This document shows positions 10,569-19,388 of a stretch of DNA of 63,714 nucleotides, piece after piece (within the stretch, counting starts at the first letter, position 1; every line of letters begins with the position of its first letter). The notes below the pieces were generated by a model. The model worked only from the letters and a program-made list of their open reading frames with translations, searched no databases and was not told the origin of the DNA. A program made the position numbers and the translations under genes. This DNA is from an uncultured Acidobacteriota bacterium (GTDB taxonomy: Bacteria > Acidobacteriota > Blastocatellia > Pyrinomonadales > Pyrinomonadaceae): the NCBI GenBank assembly GCA_937871585.1, contig CALMPJ010000191.1, positions 1-63,714 on the forward strand, written 5' to 3'.

Positions 10569-11687
10569 CTATGGACGCGTTTTCGCACCTGTGTCGCTCG
10601 GCGGCGGAGGCGGTGGCGGGATGTAGACCGGAGCCGAAGGTGTATACGAACCTCCGCGATCGGTCGTCGGATCGTAACCCGATCGAATCGGGCTCGACTG
10701 TCGGATCGAGTTATCAAGTTTCACATACGGCGGAGCACCACCGCCAAAACCTGGTCCTTGCTCCGACGCAGCAGTATTTGGCCTGCGTTTCGTACCGTAA
10801 ATATCGGGTACCGGCGGCTGATAGTAGATGATCGTCGGCAAATTGTACCACCAGATGCTGTTGCCAAAGCCAAAGCCATACGGCGAATACCAACCCGCAC
10901 CAAACGGCAGGAAGCACGAATATCCGAGTCTTCGATTATAGACCCACAAACCGAAAGCATCTCGCATTCCCCAACGGCCGGCATTGAAACCGTTGATAAG
11001 CGAATCGCGAAGAGCCTTGTCCTTAAGCTTTGCGGTCGAACGAGCGACAAGCTTCCCGCGTTCCTTACTCCAAACCGCAAGAGCGTCCTTTTCATCGTCG
11101 CGATCAAATTTCTCGACCGGCGAGATCGTCGCTCCGAATGTCACTCCACGATTCTTCTTGACCTGAACACGGCTACTGCCTACCTCGGCAAGACCTTCCC
11201 AGACGAACAATTCAGCTTCACCATTGTCAGCAACATTGATGCGGTAAATACCGGTTTCAACCAATACAACTCGGCCTTTCGGCGTAACGAATGTCGCCTT
11301 GAAATCCCGTGTGGCAAGCAGCTCGACCATCGCGCTACCACGCTTGAGCATTACAATAACGTTCTCAAGATCGGTCGATCTGAATTCGAATTCGGTATTT
11401 CCGCCAACACGCAGGAACGATCCCGGATTGAGCAAAACTTCGGCACGGCCATCTGTGTCGGTCGAAACGCGTTCATGAACCTCGATCGAATCGCCGCGGC
11501 CGATTCGCTGACGTGTGGTGTCGGACCTACCTTTTGCCACGCTTCCCTCAATGTAATTGACACCTCCGGCATTTGCCGAGATCAAGTAGTCGCTAACTGC
11601 GGACGTACGCTGCTGGGCAAACGCCGAAACGGACAATACCAGCAGGAATCCAAATCCAACTGTTGATCGAATCATTTTGGTGAACAT
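10569..11687 (-). CDS. secreted FecR-domain protein with Pro-rich tail
   Basis: About 372 residues. The ATG at 11687 is preceded by AGGAGA at proper distance; an ATG 24 codons upstream lacks this. A signal peptide ends near VSAFAQ. The FecR-like domain (about residues 40-190) includes RIGRGDSIEV, GRAEVLLNPGS and TPKGRVVLVETGIYRI. A Gly/Trp/Tyr-rich segment and a proline-rich C-terminus (run of seven prolines) follow. No sigma factor or TonB receptor gene is adjacent, so this is the stand-alone FecR type seen in acidobacterial genomes rather than a classical iron regulator. Confidence 0.8.
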   Translation of the reverse strand: MFTKMIRSTVGFGFLLVLSVSAFAQQRTSAVSDYLISANAGGVNYIEGSVAKGRSDTTRQRIGRGDSIEVHERVSTDTDGRAEVLLNPGSFLRVGGNTEFEFRSTDLENVIVMLKRGSAMVELLATRDFKATFVTPKGRVVLVETGIYRINVADNGEAELFVWEGLAEVGSSRVQVKKNRGVTFGATISPVEKFDRDDEKDALAVWSKERGKLVARSTAKLKDKALRDSLINGFNAGRWGMRDAFGLWVYNRRLGYSCFLPFGAGWYSPYGFGFGNSIWWYNLPTIIYYQPPVPDIYGTKRRPNTAASEQGPGFGGGAPPYVKLDNSIRQSSPIRSGYDPTTDRGGSYTPSAPVYIPPPPPPPSDTGAKTRP

Positions 11688-11885
11688 ACTTCGTCTCCTA
11701 AAACTGAAACTGAGGGTTATCGTTAACGCGATATTAATACTGATAGGCAAAAATAGCAATAATTAGCGTCTCTGACTTAGACGCCGCTTTCGGCAAATTG
11801 GTTTGTAAACAATGGAAACAACCATTTCGCCGATTACGTACTCTAACTAAGTGTCCGGCCAACTATAAGGCCGAAAAAAGTTTCG

Positions 11886-12143
11886 ATGGCAACTCACAAA
11901 GATCCAGACCAATGTTTCGCACCGCTCGAAGTTGTCGAGCGTCTACTGCAGATCCGCGAAGAGCAAGGATATGCCGAGACATTGTACTTGCATCATGCGG
12001 GTGAGTTGACCGATTTTCTCGACGCGTACGGTTTTGACATCTATGCCTTTTCGACCAGGAACGAAAAGCTAGATTACGGACATTACCGAACGCCGGTGGT
12101 TCCGGGTGGCGACAGAGTAAACGCCTCGGCTACCGTACACTAA
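11886..12143 (+). CDS. small hypothetical protein (85 aa)
   Basis: No family recognised. Hydrophilic, with an amphipathic N-terminal helix (PLEVVERLLQIREEQGYAET). A strong plus-strand terminator 33 bp downstream supports it being a real transcription unit. A TATAAG hexamer at 11864-11869 could be a -10, but no clear -35 or ribosome-binding site is seen. Confidence 0.5.
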   Translation: MATHKDPDQCFAPLEVVERLLQIREEQGYAETLYLHHAGELTDFLDAYGFDIYAFSTRNEKLDYGHYRTPVVPGGDRVNASATVH

Positions 12144-12175
12144 AGTTTCAACAACAGGGAACGCCCTTCCTATTC

Positions 12176-12206
12176 GGTGCTTGCCAAGCGGCAGGCACCT
12201 TTTTTA
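12176..12206 (+). terminator. intrinsic terminator
   Basis: GGTGCTTGCC / GGCAGGCACC stem with an AAGC loop followed by seven T. It closes the 85-residue gene and its T-run reaches the stop codon of the convergent phosphatase gene. Confidence 0.85.
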
Positions 12207-13487
12207 TTTCGCCTTTATCACGAACAGTGTCGCGTCGTCAGTCAGTGACGATTGCTCGCAAAAATCAGCAACGCCCTTTCGGACGTGGTCGATCAGACGG
12301 CGAGCAGGCAGATGAATGCCGTCGAGAATTCGTTTCGCGAAACGCTCTTGTCCATATTCTTCACCGTTCGGATTCTCGGCTTCGGTGATGCCGTCAGTGT
12401 ATATGACCATCACTTGGCCCGGCTCAAAGCGAATAAAATGCTGATGATATCTGGCATCATCAAACATCGCGAGCGGCATGTCACCGTATTCGACAAACCG
12501 ATATTCGCCATCCGGTTTGATCAGTAACGGCGGATTATGACCGGCATTCGAGAACACAAACGTCTTGTTGGTCGAATCAAGAATTCCGTAGATCGCCGTG
12601 ATGAATTTGTTGTCTTCGATCGAATCGCGAAGCAAACTGCTCACCTTACTCAACGCAATATGCGGTGCATATCCGATCTGCACGCACGAGCGAAGACTCG
12701 CTCGCAAAAACGACATTAGCAAGGCGGCAGGAACACCTTTGCCAACGGCATCAGCCACGACGATTCCAATTTGATCTTCGAATATACGAACCCAATCGTA
12801 GTAGTCGCCGGAGACTTCCTCGGTCGGGAAAATATAGGCACTTACGTCAAATCCGTCGACCTCAGGATCGCTGTGCGGGAGCAGTTCGAGCTGAACACTT
12901 CGAGCGATCTCTAGCTGAGCCTGAATTCGTTTCTTTTCAACCACTTCGTCGTGAAGACGAACCTTTTCGATGATGATCGCAACCTGCGACGTTAGAAGTT
13001 GCAGAACGGAAAGGTCATCTTCGGAATATGCATTCAGATGATCGCTCTCGAGATCGAAAACGCCGATCACGTGGTCGTTCGAGATGATCGGAGCAAGCAT
13101 TTCCGAGCGTGTCAGTTCCCTTGCGGCAAAATATCTTTCGTCCTTAGTAACGTCCGGCGAAATGATCGACTTTCCCGTCTGAGCAACCGTGCCGAGGAAA
13201 CCTTCGCCAAGTTTCAGCCTCGGTTCGATCAGATCGAAACTGATCTGATATCCGCGAATTACCTTTGATTTAAATATGTACGGATTCGAAGCGTCTTCGC
13301 CAAATTCGATCAAATATATGCCGGCTGCATCATACGGTATGAGCGTTCCGAGCGTGTCCATGACGAGATTGAGAACCTCATCGAGATCGAGCGACCGGCT
13401 GATCGTTTTTGTGATATCGAGCAACATTCGCAGCTTGTCTGTCTGCGAAAGGTTCGGATCATGTCCACTTGAATGAATGTCGCTCAT
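12204..13487 (-). CDS. GAF domain - SpoIIE/RsbU-type PP2C serine phosphatase
   Basis: 427 residues. A GAF sensor domain (about residues 25-180) is joined by a short coiled linker to a PP2C phosphatase of the SpoIIE/RsbU class (about 190-425). Visible motifs: IARSVQLELLP linker, VSGDYYDW and VADAVGKGVPAALLMS (metal aspartates), NAGHNPPLL, YTDGITEAEN and the final DDATLFVIK. Such enzymes dephosphorylate anti-sigma-factor antagonists in stress signalling; no such antagonist or kinase gene is adjacent. The start overlaps the end of the IrrE-like gene by 4 bp, implying translational coupling. Confidence 0.9.
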   Translation of the reverse strand: MSDIHSSGHDPNLSQTDKLRMLLDITKTISRSLDLDEVLNLVMDTLGTLIPYDAAGIYLIEFGEDASNPYIFKSKVIRGYQISFDLIEPRLKLGEGFLGTVAQTGKSIISPDVTKDERYFAARELTRSEMLAPIISNDHVIGVFDLESDHLNAYSEDDLSVLQLLTSQVAIIIEKVRLHDEVVEKKRIQAQLEIARSVQLELLPHSDPEVDGFDVSAYIFPTEEVSGDYYDWVRIFEDQIGIVVADAVGKGVPAALLMSFLRASLRSCVQIGYAPHIALSKVSSLLRDSIEDNKFITAIYGILDSTNKTFVFSNAGHNPPLLIKPDGEYRFVEYGDMPLAMFDDARYHQHFIRFEPGQVMVIYTDGITEAENPNGEEYGQERFAKRILDGIHLPARRLIDHVRKGVADFCEQSSLTDDATLFVIKAK

Positions 13488-14104
13488 CTGTCGTCGCCTG
13501 AGAATACGTTTGCTGCGTAATTATCCCACAGTTTTGATATTTTTATTCGAAACTCAACTAGTGCCGGACTCACGCCGAAGTGCTTTGCGATCTCTTTTAT
13601 CGTCCTGCCCGCCGAGACCATACGGGCGAGAGCCGTAAATGGCACCAATGCCGCGGCTCCCGTGGAATACGCCTCTTCCTCGATCTCATTGTTGTAATCT
13701 CGGGCAACGACCTTTCCGTTTTTGTCTTTCTTCTGTATCGCCAGACGGCTCGGCGTGTGGCCGTAAAAAAGATGTGAGACCTCTTCCATTAGGGTAGCTT
13801 GCTGCCTGGTTTTGCCGTGAGTTGGATTTAGAATGATCAGCTTTCGGCCGTCAGGAAGCACATGCGACGCCGCTCCACCCGACCAATTGCCCGAACCGTC
13901 ACCGAGCAAATGTTCTCGCGTTTCCGGCGTCAACAACGGTGCGATCTGATCGAACGGTGCAACAAGCAATCCAGCAGCACGAGCAAGATCAAACGGATCG
14001 AGCCGCTCGTCATCACGCTTCAAACCCGCAAATTCACGCAAGCCGCGAGCTCTGAGTTCGTAATATCGCCCCTTTGGCGTCGGTGGTTCTGTTCTCGGCA
14101 GCAC
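13484..14104 (-). CDS. ImmA/IrrE-like protein with altered zinc motif
   Basis: 206 residues starting at a GTG. The gluzincin-like core reads TLMEEVSHLFYGH near residues 104-116: the expected HExxH is EEVSH (residues 107-111), so the first zinc histidine is glutamate while the catalytic Glu and second His remain. A downstream acidic helix (NEIEEEAYSTGAAALVP) matches the third-ligand region. The last ~50 residues contain an HTH-like segment (TIKEIAKHFGVSPALVEFRI). ImmA/IrrE proteases cleave repressors in stress or mobile-element control. Coupling to a stress phosphatase suggests signalling; activity is uncertain. Confidence 0.75.
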   Translation of the reverse strand: MLPRTEPPTPKGRYYELRARGLREFAGLKRDDERLDPFDLARAAGLLVAPFDQIAPLLTPETREHLLGDGSGNWSGGAASHVLPDGRKLIILNPTHGKTRQQATLMEEVSHLFYGHTPSRLAIQKKDKNGKVVARDYNNEIEEEAYSTGAAALVPFTALARMVSAGRTIKEIAKHFGVSPALVEFRIKISKLWDNYAANVFSGDDR

Positions 14105-14112
14105 TGGAGATC

Positions 14113-14141
14113 AAAAAGGCGACCTTAATGGCCGCCTTTTT
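14113..14141 (-). terminator. intrinsic terminator after nuoI
   Basis: AAAAAGGCG / CGCCTTTTT stem with a 10-12 nt loop directly after the nuoI stop on the minus strand; the T-run is part of the stem. It separates nuoI from the IrrE-like gene. Confidence 0.7.
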
Positions 14142-14142
14142 C

Positions 14143-14664
14143 CTAAACCTCTTTGAACTCGGAATCGACGTCTTCGCTTGAGAGAGCGACGCGATAGTTC
14201 TTGGATTGCTTTTGTTTCGTGATCAAAAGGTCGTCTTTGGTTTTGAGCAGATCGGCCCGGTTATAGACCGAAAGCTCGAAATTGTAGCCATGCGTGATCG
14301 CGTCTTTCGGGCAAGCCTCGACGCAGAATCCGCAAAAGATGCAGCGTCCGTAGTCGATATTATAAACCTTAGCGTATCGCTCGTCGCGGCCAACACGTTC
14401 GGCATATGGACGCGGATCGTCGATCGCCTCGATGTAGATGCAGTCCGAAGGACAAGCAGCCGCACACAGATAACACGCGACACATTTTTCCTTACCGGCC
14501 TCGTCAACGTGCAGCAGATGCTGCCCGCGATATCGCGGCTGAACCGTAACCGGAACGTCAGGATACTGCACGGTCCATTTCTTACGCGGCACCTCGGAAA
14601 TGGTACGTTTCATTCCCTTGATGACCGCGATCGTTGATTGTAGAACGTCAGAAACTAAAGCCAT
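14143..14664 (-). CDS. nuoI: NuoI-type 4Fe-4S subunit of NADH-quinone oxidoreductase
   Basis: 173-residue ferredoxin-like protein with two complete CxxCxxCxxxCP motifs: CVACYLCAAACP and CIFCGFCVEACP. These bind clusters N6a/N6b in complex I. The N-terminal helix and RYRGQHLLHVDE stretch match NuoI. No other nuo genes are adjacent, so the complex is either encoded elsewhere or this subunit is an isolated copy. Confidence 0.88.
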   Translation of the reverse strand: MALVSDVLQSTIAVIKGMKRTISEVPRKKWTVQYPDVPVTVQPRYRGQHLLHVDEAGKEKCVACYLCAAACPSDCIYIEAIDDPRPYAERVGRDERYAKVYNIDYGRCIFCGFCVEACPKDAITHGYNFELSVYNRADLLKTKDDLLITKQKQSKNYRVALSSEDVDSEFKEV

Positions 14665-14669
14665 AGAAA

Positions 14670-15659
14670 TTAACGCATGTTGCTAAGAACACCGAAGAAC
14701 ACCTGCAAAATGATCAAAGCGACTCCGATAATAAATCCAAGTGCACCTGTGATCATACCAACCATTGCGAAGGTTCCGCCGCCATAATTTGCGGGATCTT
14801 CCGTCGCTTTCTTCCGAGCCATAAAGCCCATTATCACGCCAGCAGGTCCTGTTATTACGGAGAAGCAACACAGGCAGCTCAAAATGCCGCAGATCATCGC
14901 ACCAACGGCAAGGCCTTGACTCGGAGCAGCGGCTGCAGGCGGAGCAAACGGCGTTTCGGAACCAACCGGTGCATTCTGCCACGCCGCCTCGGGTGCAGGC
15001 GGCGGCGTCCATTCCATCGGAGCCGCTGCAGCGGGTTGTTCGAAAACAGGTGCAGGCGGAGCTGGTTCAGCGAATGGCGGCGGCGTTGGATCAGGAATAT
15101 ACGTCGGCGGAACCTCAGGCTCCGGAGCAACCTCAACCACCGGCTCGTTATTAGAAAACGGTGAAGGGATCGCAGCCTGATCGCTCATCGGCGACGGTGG
15201 CGGAGCATCGAACGGCGATGGCGGCGGAGGCGCTGCAGCCGATTCAATAAAGCTCGGCGGATTGGGCTCGACCGACGGGATCTCCATTATGTCTTCCTCA
15301 ACCGGAGCCGATTCACCCAGAGCTTGCTTCATCTCGTCTTCAGAGACATACATCGTCTTCAAAGGATCCGACTCGGCAGGAAGGTCCAAAACATCCGAAG
15401 GCTCAGCGATCGGAGCACTTTCCGGAAACGGCGCGATCTGCGTCGCGGCCTCGGATTCATCAACCTCAGGGACGTCGGCCACTACTGGCGCCTCGGCGAC
15501 AGGTGTTTCTTCGATCGGCGGCATAGCAATTCCCGCAGGAGCGACTATCGTCGCGTACGGATCGAAGGCCGGAGCATCTTCGACCAGTGTTGCTCCATCG
15601 ACCTGACAGAACCGCATCGAATCATCGTACTCTTTATCGCAAGTTGGGCATTTCTTCAT
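14670..15659 (-). CDS. zinc-ribbon, Pro/Ala-rich, DUF4190-type membrane protein
   Basis: 329 residues in three parts. The N-terminus is a zinc-ribbon-like CPTCDKEYDDSMRFCQVDG. A long low-complexity middle (about residues 30-245) is rich in Pro, Ala and Glu. The C-terminus has two transmembrane helices with a short KKATEDP loop, as in DUF4190 proteins. Function unknown. The gene lies 5 bp upstream of nuoI. Confidence 0.7.
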   Translation of the reverse strand: MKKCPTCDKEYDDSMRFCQVDGATLVEDAPAFDPYATIVAPAGIAMPPIEETPVAEAPVVADVPEVDESEAATQIAPFPESAPIAEPSDVLDLPAESDPLKTMYVSEDEMKQALGESAPVEEDIMEIPSVEPNPPSFIESAAAPPPPSPFDAPPPSPMSDQAAIPSPFSNNEPVVEVAPEPEVPPTYIPDPTPPPFAEPAPPAPVFEQPAAAAPMEWTPPPAPEAAWQNAPVGSETPFAPPAAAAPSQGLAVGAMICGILSCLCCFSVITGPAGVIMGFMARKKATEDPANYGGGTFAMVGMITGALGFIIGVALIILQVFFGVLSNMR

Positions 15660-15705
15660 GATGTTCTAAGTCTCCGAGTTTCAGAAAGTTACACAAGAAA
15701 ATGAA

Positions 15706-15770
15706 AGTTGCAGATAGTTTAACCGTAAACAGCATTTTGCGAAAACGCTGTCAGTCAACTTTCTGCAACT
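15706..15770. repeat. nested inverted repeats downstream of ndk
   Basis: Outer arms AGTTGCAGA (15706-15714) and TCTGCAACT (15762-15770) enclose a hairpin ACAGCATTTT-GCG-AAAACGCTGT (15729-15751, one mismatch). The position after ndk and before the zinc-ribbon gene suggests a terminator or processing site; no T-run follows the outer stem. Confidence 0.5.
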
Positions 15771-15785
15771 TATCGTAACTAACCG

Positions 15786-16202
15786 TTAAACCAATTCGAG
15801 CTTTGAAAAGAAATATGCGATCTCGATCGCGGCATTCTCATCAGAATCCGAACCATGAACCGCATTCTCACCGATCGACGAAGCAAAATCCTTACGAAGC
15901 GTGCCTTCGGCAGCCTCGGCAGGATTCGTAGCTCCCATCAACTCGCGCCAAGCCGGAACTGCATTGTCTTTTTCAAGCGCCAACACTACACACGGCCCCG
16001 ACGACATAAATTCCGTCAGCTCGTCAAAAAAACCTTTGCCGGCATGAACGGCATAAAAGCCCTCAGCCTGTTTCCGCGTCTGATGAATAAGTTTCATCCC
16101 ACGCACCTTAAAACCATTGGCCAAAATACGGTCAACGATCTTCCCATGATTCCCCGCACGCACAGCGTCCGGTTTGATGATTCCAAATGTTAAGTTATTC
16201 AT
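15786..16202 (-). CDS. ndk: nucleoside diphosphate kinase
   Basis: 138 residues from the ATG at 16202 (an in-frame start seven codons upstream is less typical). Transfers phosphate between nucleoside tri- and diphosphates via a phosphohistidine. Visible: [10 protein letters not shown]-terminus, the catalytic NAVHGSDS motif, and the final FF..LEL. The length is right for bacterial Ndk. Confidence 0.95.
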   Translation of the reverse strand: MNNLTFGIIKPDAVRAGNHGKIVDRILANGFKVRGMKLIHQTRKQAEGFYAVHAGKGFFDELTEFMSSGPCVVLALEKDNAVPAWRELMGATNPAEAAEGTLRKDFASSIGENAVHGSDSDENAAIEIAYFFSKLELV

Positions 16203-16234
16203 TATTGTTTGTATTGATATCAAAAAAACTTCAT

Positions 16235-16615
16235 TTACTTAAAACCAGAGTGCGATGCACTCCGTACTTCAAGTACACAGTCTAAGTACATTCTGCCTTT
16301 TGTCGATGAGACAAATAAGAAATCTGCTAAAACCACTTTCTTGAACCCTGAATCGGAAGCCGTGAAGGTTATTTCATACTTCAAACTTCCATATTTGTCA
16401 GTTGGTTCAAACGAAAACGGAAGTTTCAGAGTGTAAGTGCCTTCATCATTTGTAACTGCTTCGTACTTCTCGCCATTTGAAGCAACGGCAATCACCTTTA
16501 CTTTTTGAACGACAGCCCCGTAGTGATCATAAACCGTACCTGTCAATTCAGATTTTTGAGCGAGAGTGGAAATAAACAATAGAAGTAATAGAGCAAAACT
16601 TAGCAAGCCTTTCAT
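16235..16615 (-). CDS. secreted carboxypeptidase-regulatory-like domain protein
   Basis: 126 residues with a signal peptide (leucine-rich, ending FISTLAQ). The rest matches the Ig-like carboxypeptidase regulatory fold: [27 protein letters not shown] and a final beta-rich part. Such domains are abundant in Acidobacteriota and Bacteroidota secreted proteins. Function unknown. Lies between ndk and hicA on the same strand. Confidence 0.65.
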   Translation of the reverse strand: MKGLLSFALLLLLFISTLAQKSELTGTVYDHYGAVVQKVKVIAVASNGEKYEAVTNDEGTYTLKLPFSFEPTDKYGSLKYEITFTASDSGFKKVVLADFLFVSSTKGRMYLDCVLEVRSASHSGFK

Positions 16616-16633
16616 GCTATAGACCTCACAACT

Positions 16634-16852
16634 TTATGTAGAGACAAACTCATCCCACTCGAAACCAAGGTCCTTAACAATTGCACGCAAGGTTCCACTT
16701 TTAAGATCTTTACTTCCCCAATCCGGTACCGAAACTGTAACGATCGGGGATCGGTTCGGGTTATACCATTTTCGATGAGAACCGCCGCCTTTTCGAGCTT
16801 TCTCAATGCAGCCTAACTTCCTTAGTTTCTTTTCAACTTCCCGATACTTCAC
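16634..16852 (-). CDS. hicA: HicA-type mRNA interferase toxin
   Basis: 72-residue double-stranded-RNA-binding-like fold. The catalytic histidine is in GGGSHRKWYN, and VPDWGSKDLKSGTLRAIVKDLG is the conserved C-terminal helix region. It overlaps hicB by 4 bp (ATGA), so toxin synthesis is coupled to the antitoxin. The antitoxin gene comes first, the reverse of the classical hicAB order but common in this subfamily. Confidence 0.9.
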   Translation of the reverse strand: MKYREVEKKLRKLGCIEKARKGGGSHRKWYNPNRSPIVTVSVPDWGSKDLKSGTLRAIVKDLGFEWDEFVST

Positions 16853-17112
16853 GCGGCTTCCAGATGTATTAGCGTCTCGGCCATGAATGGTGCAGAGGAA
16901 CGAACCGGTTGAAGTGCGTCGGGAACTGGTTGTCCAAGCTCTTCGTATCCCTCTAGCAATGCCTCGATAGCATCGGTTACATTCGTCCGAATCTCATCGA
17001 CAGTGTCCGCCTCGGTTACAAGTCCGGGAAGGATCGGACACGTGATCGTCCAACCGCCTTCCGGTTGCGGGTCGAGGACCAGTGGCAGTTTGTAGTAATT
17101 TTCAGTCGCCAT
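16849..17112 (-). CDS. hicB: HicB-family antitoxin, short form
   Basis: 87 residues from the ATG at 17112; the longer open frame upstream is antisense to sucD and rejected. The partial RNase-H-like fold reads YYKLPLVLDPQPEGGWTITC, LPGLVTEADT and DAIEALLEGYEELG. There is no C-terminal ribbon-helix-helix or HTH domain, so it likely lacks direct DNA-binding ability. It sits 22 bp after sucD. Confidence 0.88.
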   Translation of the reverse strand: MATENYYKLPLVLDPQPEGGWTITCPILPGLVTEADTVDEIRTNVTDAIEALLEGYEELGQPVPDALQPVRSSAPFMAETLIHLEAA

Positions 17113-17134
17113 AATGCTTAGATAACATCCTTTA

Positions 17135-18019
17135 CTACGCAGTTGCACCCGCGCCAAGCACGTCAACGATAGCGGCACCGATGTCTGCCGGCGACTGCAC
17201 AACCTTGATACCTGCGGCTTCAAGTGCGGCCATTTTTTCTGCTGCAGTTCCTTTTCCGCCGGAGATGATCGCACCGGCGTGGCCCATTCGGCGTCCCGGA
17301 GGTGCTGTTTGACCTGCGATAAAGGCGACGATCGGTTTTGTGACGTGGTCTTTCGCATATGCCGCAGCGTCCTCTTCGGCGGTGCCGCCGATCTCGCCGA
17401 TCATTACGATGGCGTCGGTTTCGTCGTCTTCCTGGAACATTCTGAGTGCGTCCGTGTGATTCGTGCCAATGATCGGATCGCCGCCGATGCCGATGGCGGT
17501 CGACTGGCCGAGTCCGAGCGCCGTTAACTGGCCGACAGCTTCATACGTCAAAGTTCCCGAACGTGACACAACGCCAATGCGGCCTTCTTTGTGAATGTGG
17601 CCGGGCATGATGCCGATCTTGCACTTGCCGGGCGAGATGATGCCTGGGCAATTCGGGCCGATGACGCGTGTGTTGCGGTCCGAGAGATACTCTTTCGCCT
17701 TGACCATGTCCGCCACGGGAATTCCCTCGGTGATACAAACTACAAGCGGAATATTCGAATCTGCCGCTTCCATGATCGCGTCGGCAGCGAATGCCGGCGG
17801 AACGTAAATAACAGAAGCATTTGCTCCGGTTTCTTTCACGGCATCAGCTACGGTGTTGAAAACCGGCACACCTTCGTGCGTGGTGCCGCCTTTGCCGGGC
17901 GTTACTCCGCCGACGACATTGGTGCCGTATTCACGCATCTGCAACATGTGAAAGGTACCTTCTTTACCGGTGATTCCCTGAACGATCAGGCGTGTATTTT
18001 TATCGACTAAAACTGCCAA
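17135..18019 (-). CDS. sucD: succinyl-CoA ligase, alpha subunit
   Basis: 294 residues; TCA-cycle enzyme interconverting succinyl-CoA and succinate with substrate-level phosphorylation. The CoA-binding Rossmann segment [28 protein letters not shown] and the phosphohistidine loop [16 protein letters not shown] are present. The beta subunit gene (sucC) is not in this window, so sucD is separated from its usual partner. Confidence 0.95.
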   Translation of the reverse strand: MAVLVDKNTRLIVQGITGKEGTFHMLQMREYGTNVVGGVTPGKGGTTHEGVPVFNTVADAVKETGANASVIYVPPAFAADAIMEAADSNIPLVVCITEGIPVADMVKAKEYLSDRNTRVIGPNCPGIISPGKCKIGIMPGHIHKEGRIGVVSRSGTLTYEAVGQLTALGLGQSTAIGIGGDPIIGTNHTDALRMFQEDDETDAIVMIGEIGGTAEEDAAAYAKDHVTKPIVAFIAGQTAPPGRRMGHAGAIISGGKGTAAEKMAALEAAGIKVVQSPADIGAAIVDVLGAGATA

Positions 18020-18142
18020 AACAGTAGCTCCTAAAGGTTAGATTCAAAACAAACCAAGAGTATATCACGTCAGCCGAAAACGAGAAATTTGCATTTTCTA
18101 AGAACATTTTCACGAGTTCGTGCGTTTGCATTAACAGGTCTG

Positions 18143-19387
18143 ATGGCACAACTTTATTCATTCTATCTGGACGCTTTCTGGATCGCGTTAAAATCGATCC
18201 TTGAACATAAGCTCCGAGCCATACTAACGCTTGTCGGCATCATCATTGGTGTCGCGGCAGTCGTTGTCGTCGGTGCGTCGATCGCGGGCTTAAAGACCTA
18301 CGTTGTCGATCAGGTTTCGAAGGTTCTCGGTTCAAATCACTACATGATGACGCGAATGGCGAGTATGGAACGCTTGCCTGATGACGTTTTCGAACGCCGT
18401 AACCGACGAAACAAGAAGATCACTTGGGACGAATACGAATTTCTTCGCGACAATCTAAAGCTCTCGTCCTACGTTGGTGCTCAGATGAACGCCGGTGCCG
18501 ATATTCAGGAAGGTTCTATCGAAATGCCTTCGGTGCGTATCATCGGCGTGACCGATAATATGTACGAGATCGAGGACAAGACGCTGGTCGAGGGCCGTTT
18601 CTTTTCACGGGAAGAAGTAGATAGATTCGCGGCCGTCGGCATTATCGGAGCCGACGTCAAGGACAAGTTCTTCGAGTTCGAATCGCCGATCGGCAAAACG
18701 CTCAAGGTCCGCGGCGTTCCGATCACGATCATCGGCGTTGAACAGAAACGCGGCTCATTCTTTGGTCAGTCACAAGATCGAAACTTCTATATTCCGGTCA
18801 CGCTGCATAATCAAATCTTCAATCGCGGCGACGGCGTTCAGGTTCACGGAAAGACTATCGAAAAGAAGGATTTTCTCCCGGCGATCGAAGAAGCCGAAAC
18901 GACGCTTCGCAACAAGCGTCAATTGATGGGAAGCGAAGAAAGCACATTTTCCGTCGTCAACGTCGATGAATTCAACAAGACAATGGACAACATCACGAGT
19001 GCGATCGCTGCGGTTGTTATCCCGATCACGATGATCATCCTGATCGTCGGCGGCATCGTTGTGATGAACATCATGCTCGTGTCGGTCACGGAGCGAACGT
19101 TCGAGGTCGGGCTGCGGAAAGCCCTTGGAGCGACGAGGAATCAGATACTGCTTCAGTTCCTGATCGAATCGGCTTTGCTTTGTGTTGTCGGCGGCATTAT
19201 CGGACTGTTTGTCGCAATGGGAGCTACGCAATTGGTCGGCATGGCTCTTGGAATGACTATGACGATCACGATGGGATATGTGATCTTGTCTGTTGGGGTT
19301 TCCAGCGTAATCGGAGTTGTAGCAGGCTTGTATCCTGCGTGGAAAGCAGCGCGGCTCGATCCGATCGTTGCACTGCAGAAGACGTAA
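18143..19387 (+). CDS. ABC transporter permease, MacB/FtsX type (first of a tandem pair)
   Basis: About 414 residues from the ATG at 18143 (a TTG at 18089 is less likely). Topology: N-terminal helix (ILTLVGIIIGVAAVVVVG), large periplasmic MacB-PCD domain, then three C-terminal FtsX helices with the signature VTERTFEVGLRKALGATR. A typical final motif (AARLDPIVAL) is present. No ATP-binding subunit is adjacent. The second permease starts 1 bp downstream. Confidence 0.87.
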   Translation: MAQLYSFYLDAFWIALKSILEHKLRAILTLVGIIIGVAAVVVVGASIAGLKTYVVDQVSKVLGSNHYMMTRMASMERLPDDVFERRNRRNKKITWDEYEFLRDNLKLSSYVGAQMNAGADIQEGSIEMPSVRIIGVTDNMYEIEDKTLVEGRFFSREEVDRFAAVGIIGADVKDKFFEFESPIGKTLKVRGVPITIIGVEQKRGSFFGQSQDRNFYIPVTLHNQIFNRGDGVQVHGKTIEKKDFLPAIEEAETTLRNKRQLMGSEESTFSVVNVDEFNKTMDNITSAIAAVVIPITMIILIVGGIVVMNIMLVSVTERTFEVGLRKALGATRNQILLQFLIESALLCVVGGIIGLFVAMGATQLVGMALGMTMTITMGYVILSVGVSSVIGVVAGLYPAWKAARLDPIVALQKT

Positions 19388-19388
19388 T

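Noticed and set aside
17113..17358. N-terminal extension of HicB
   Set aside because: It is antisense to the well-conserved sucD end; the ATG at 17112 gives a standard short HicB.
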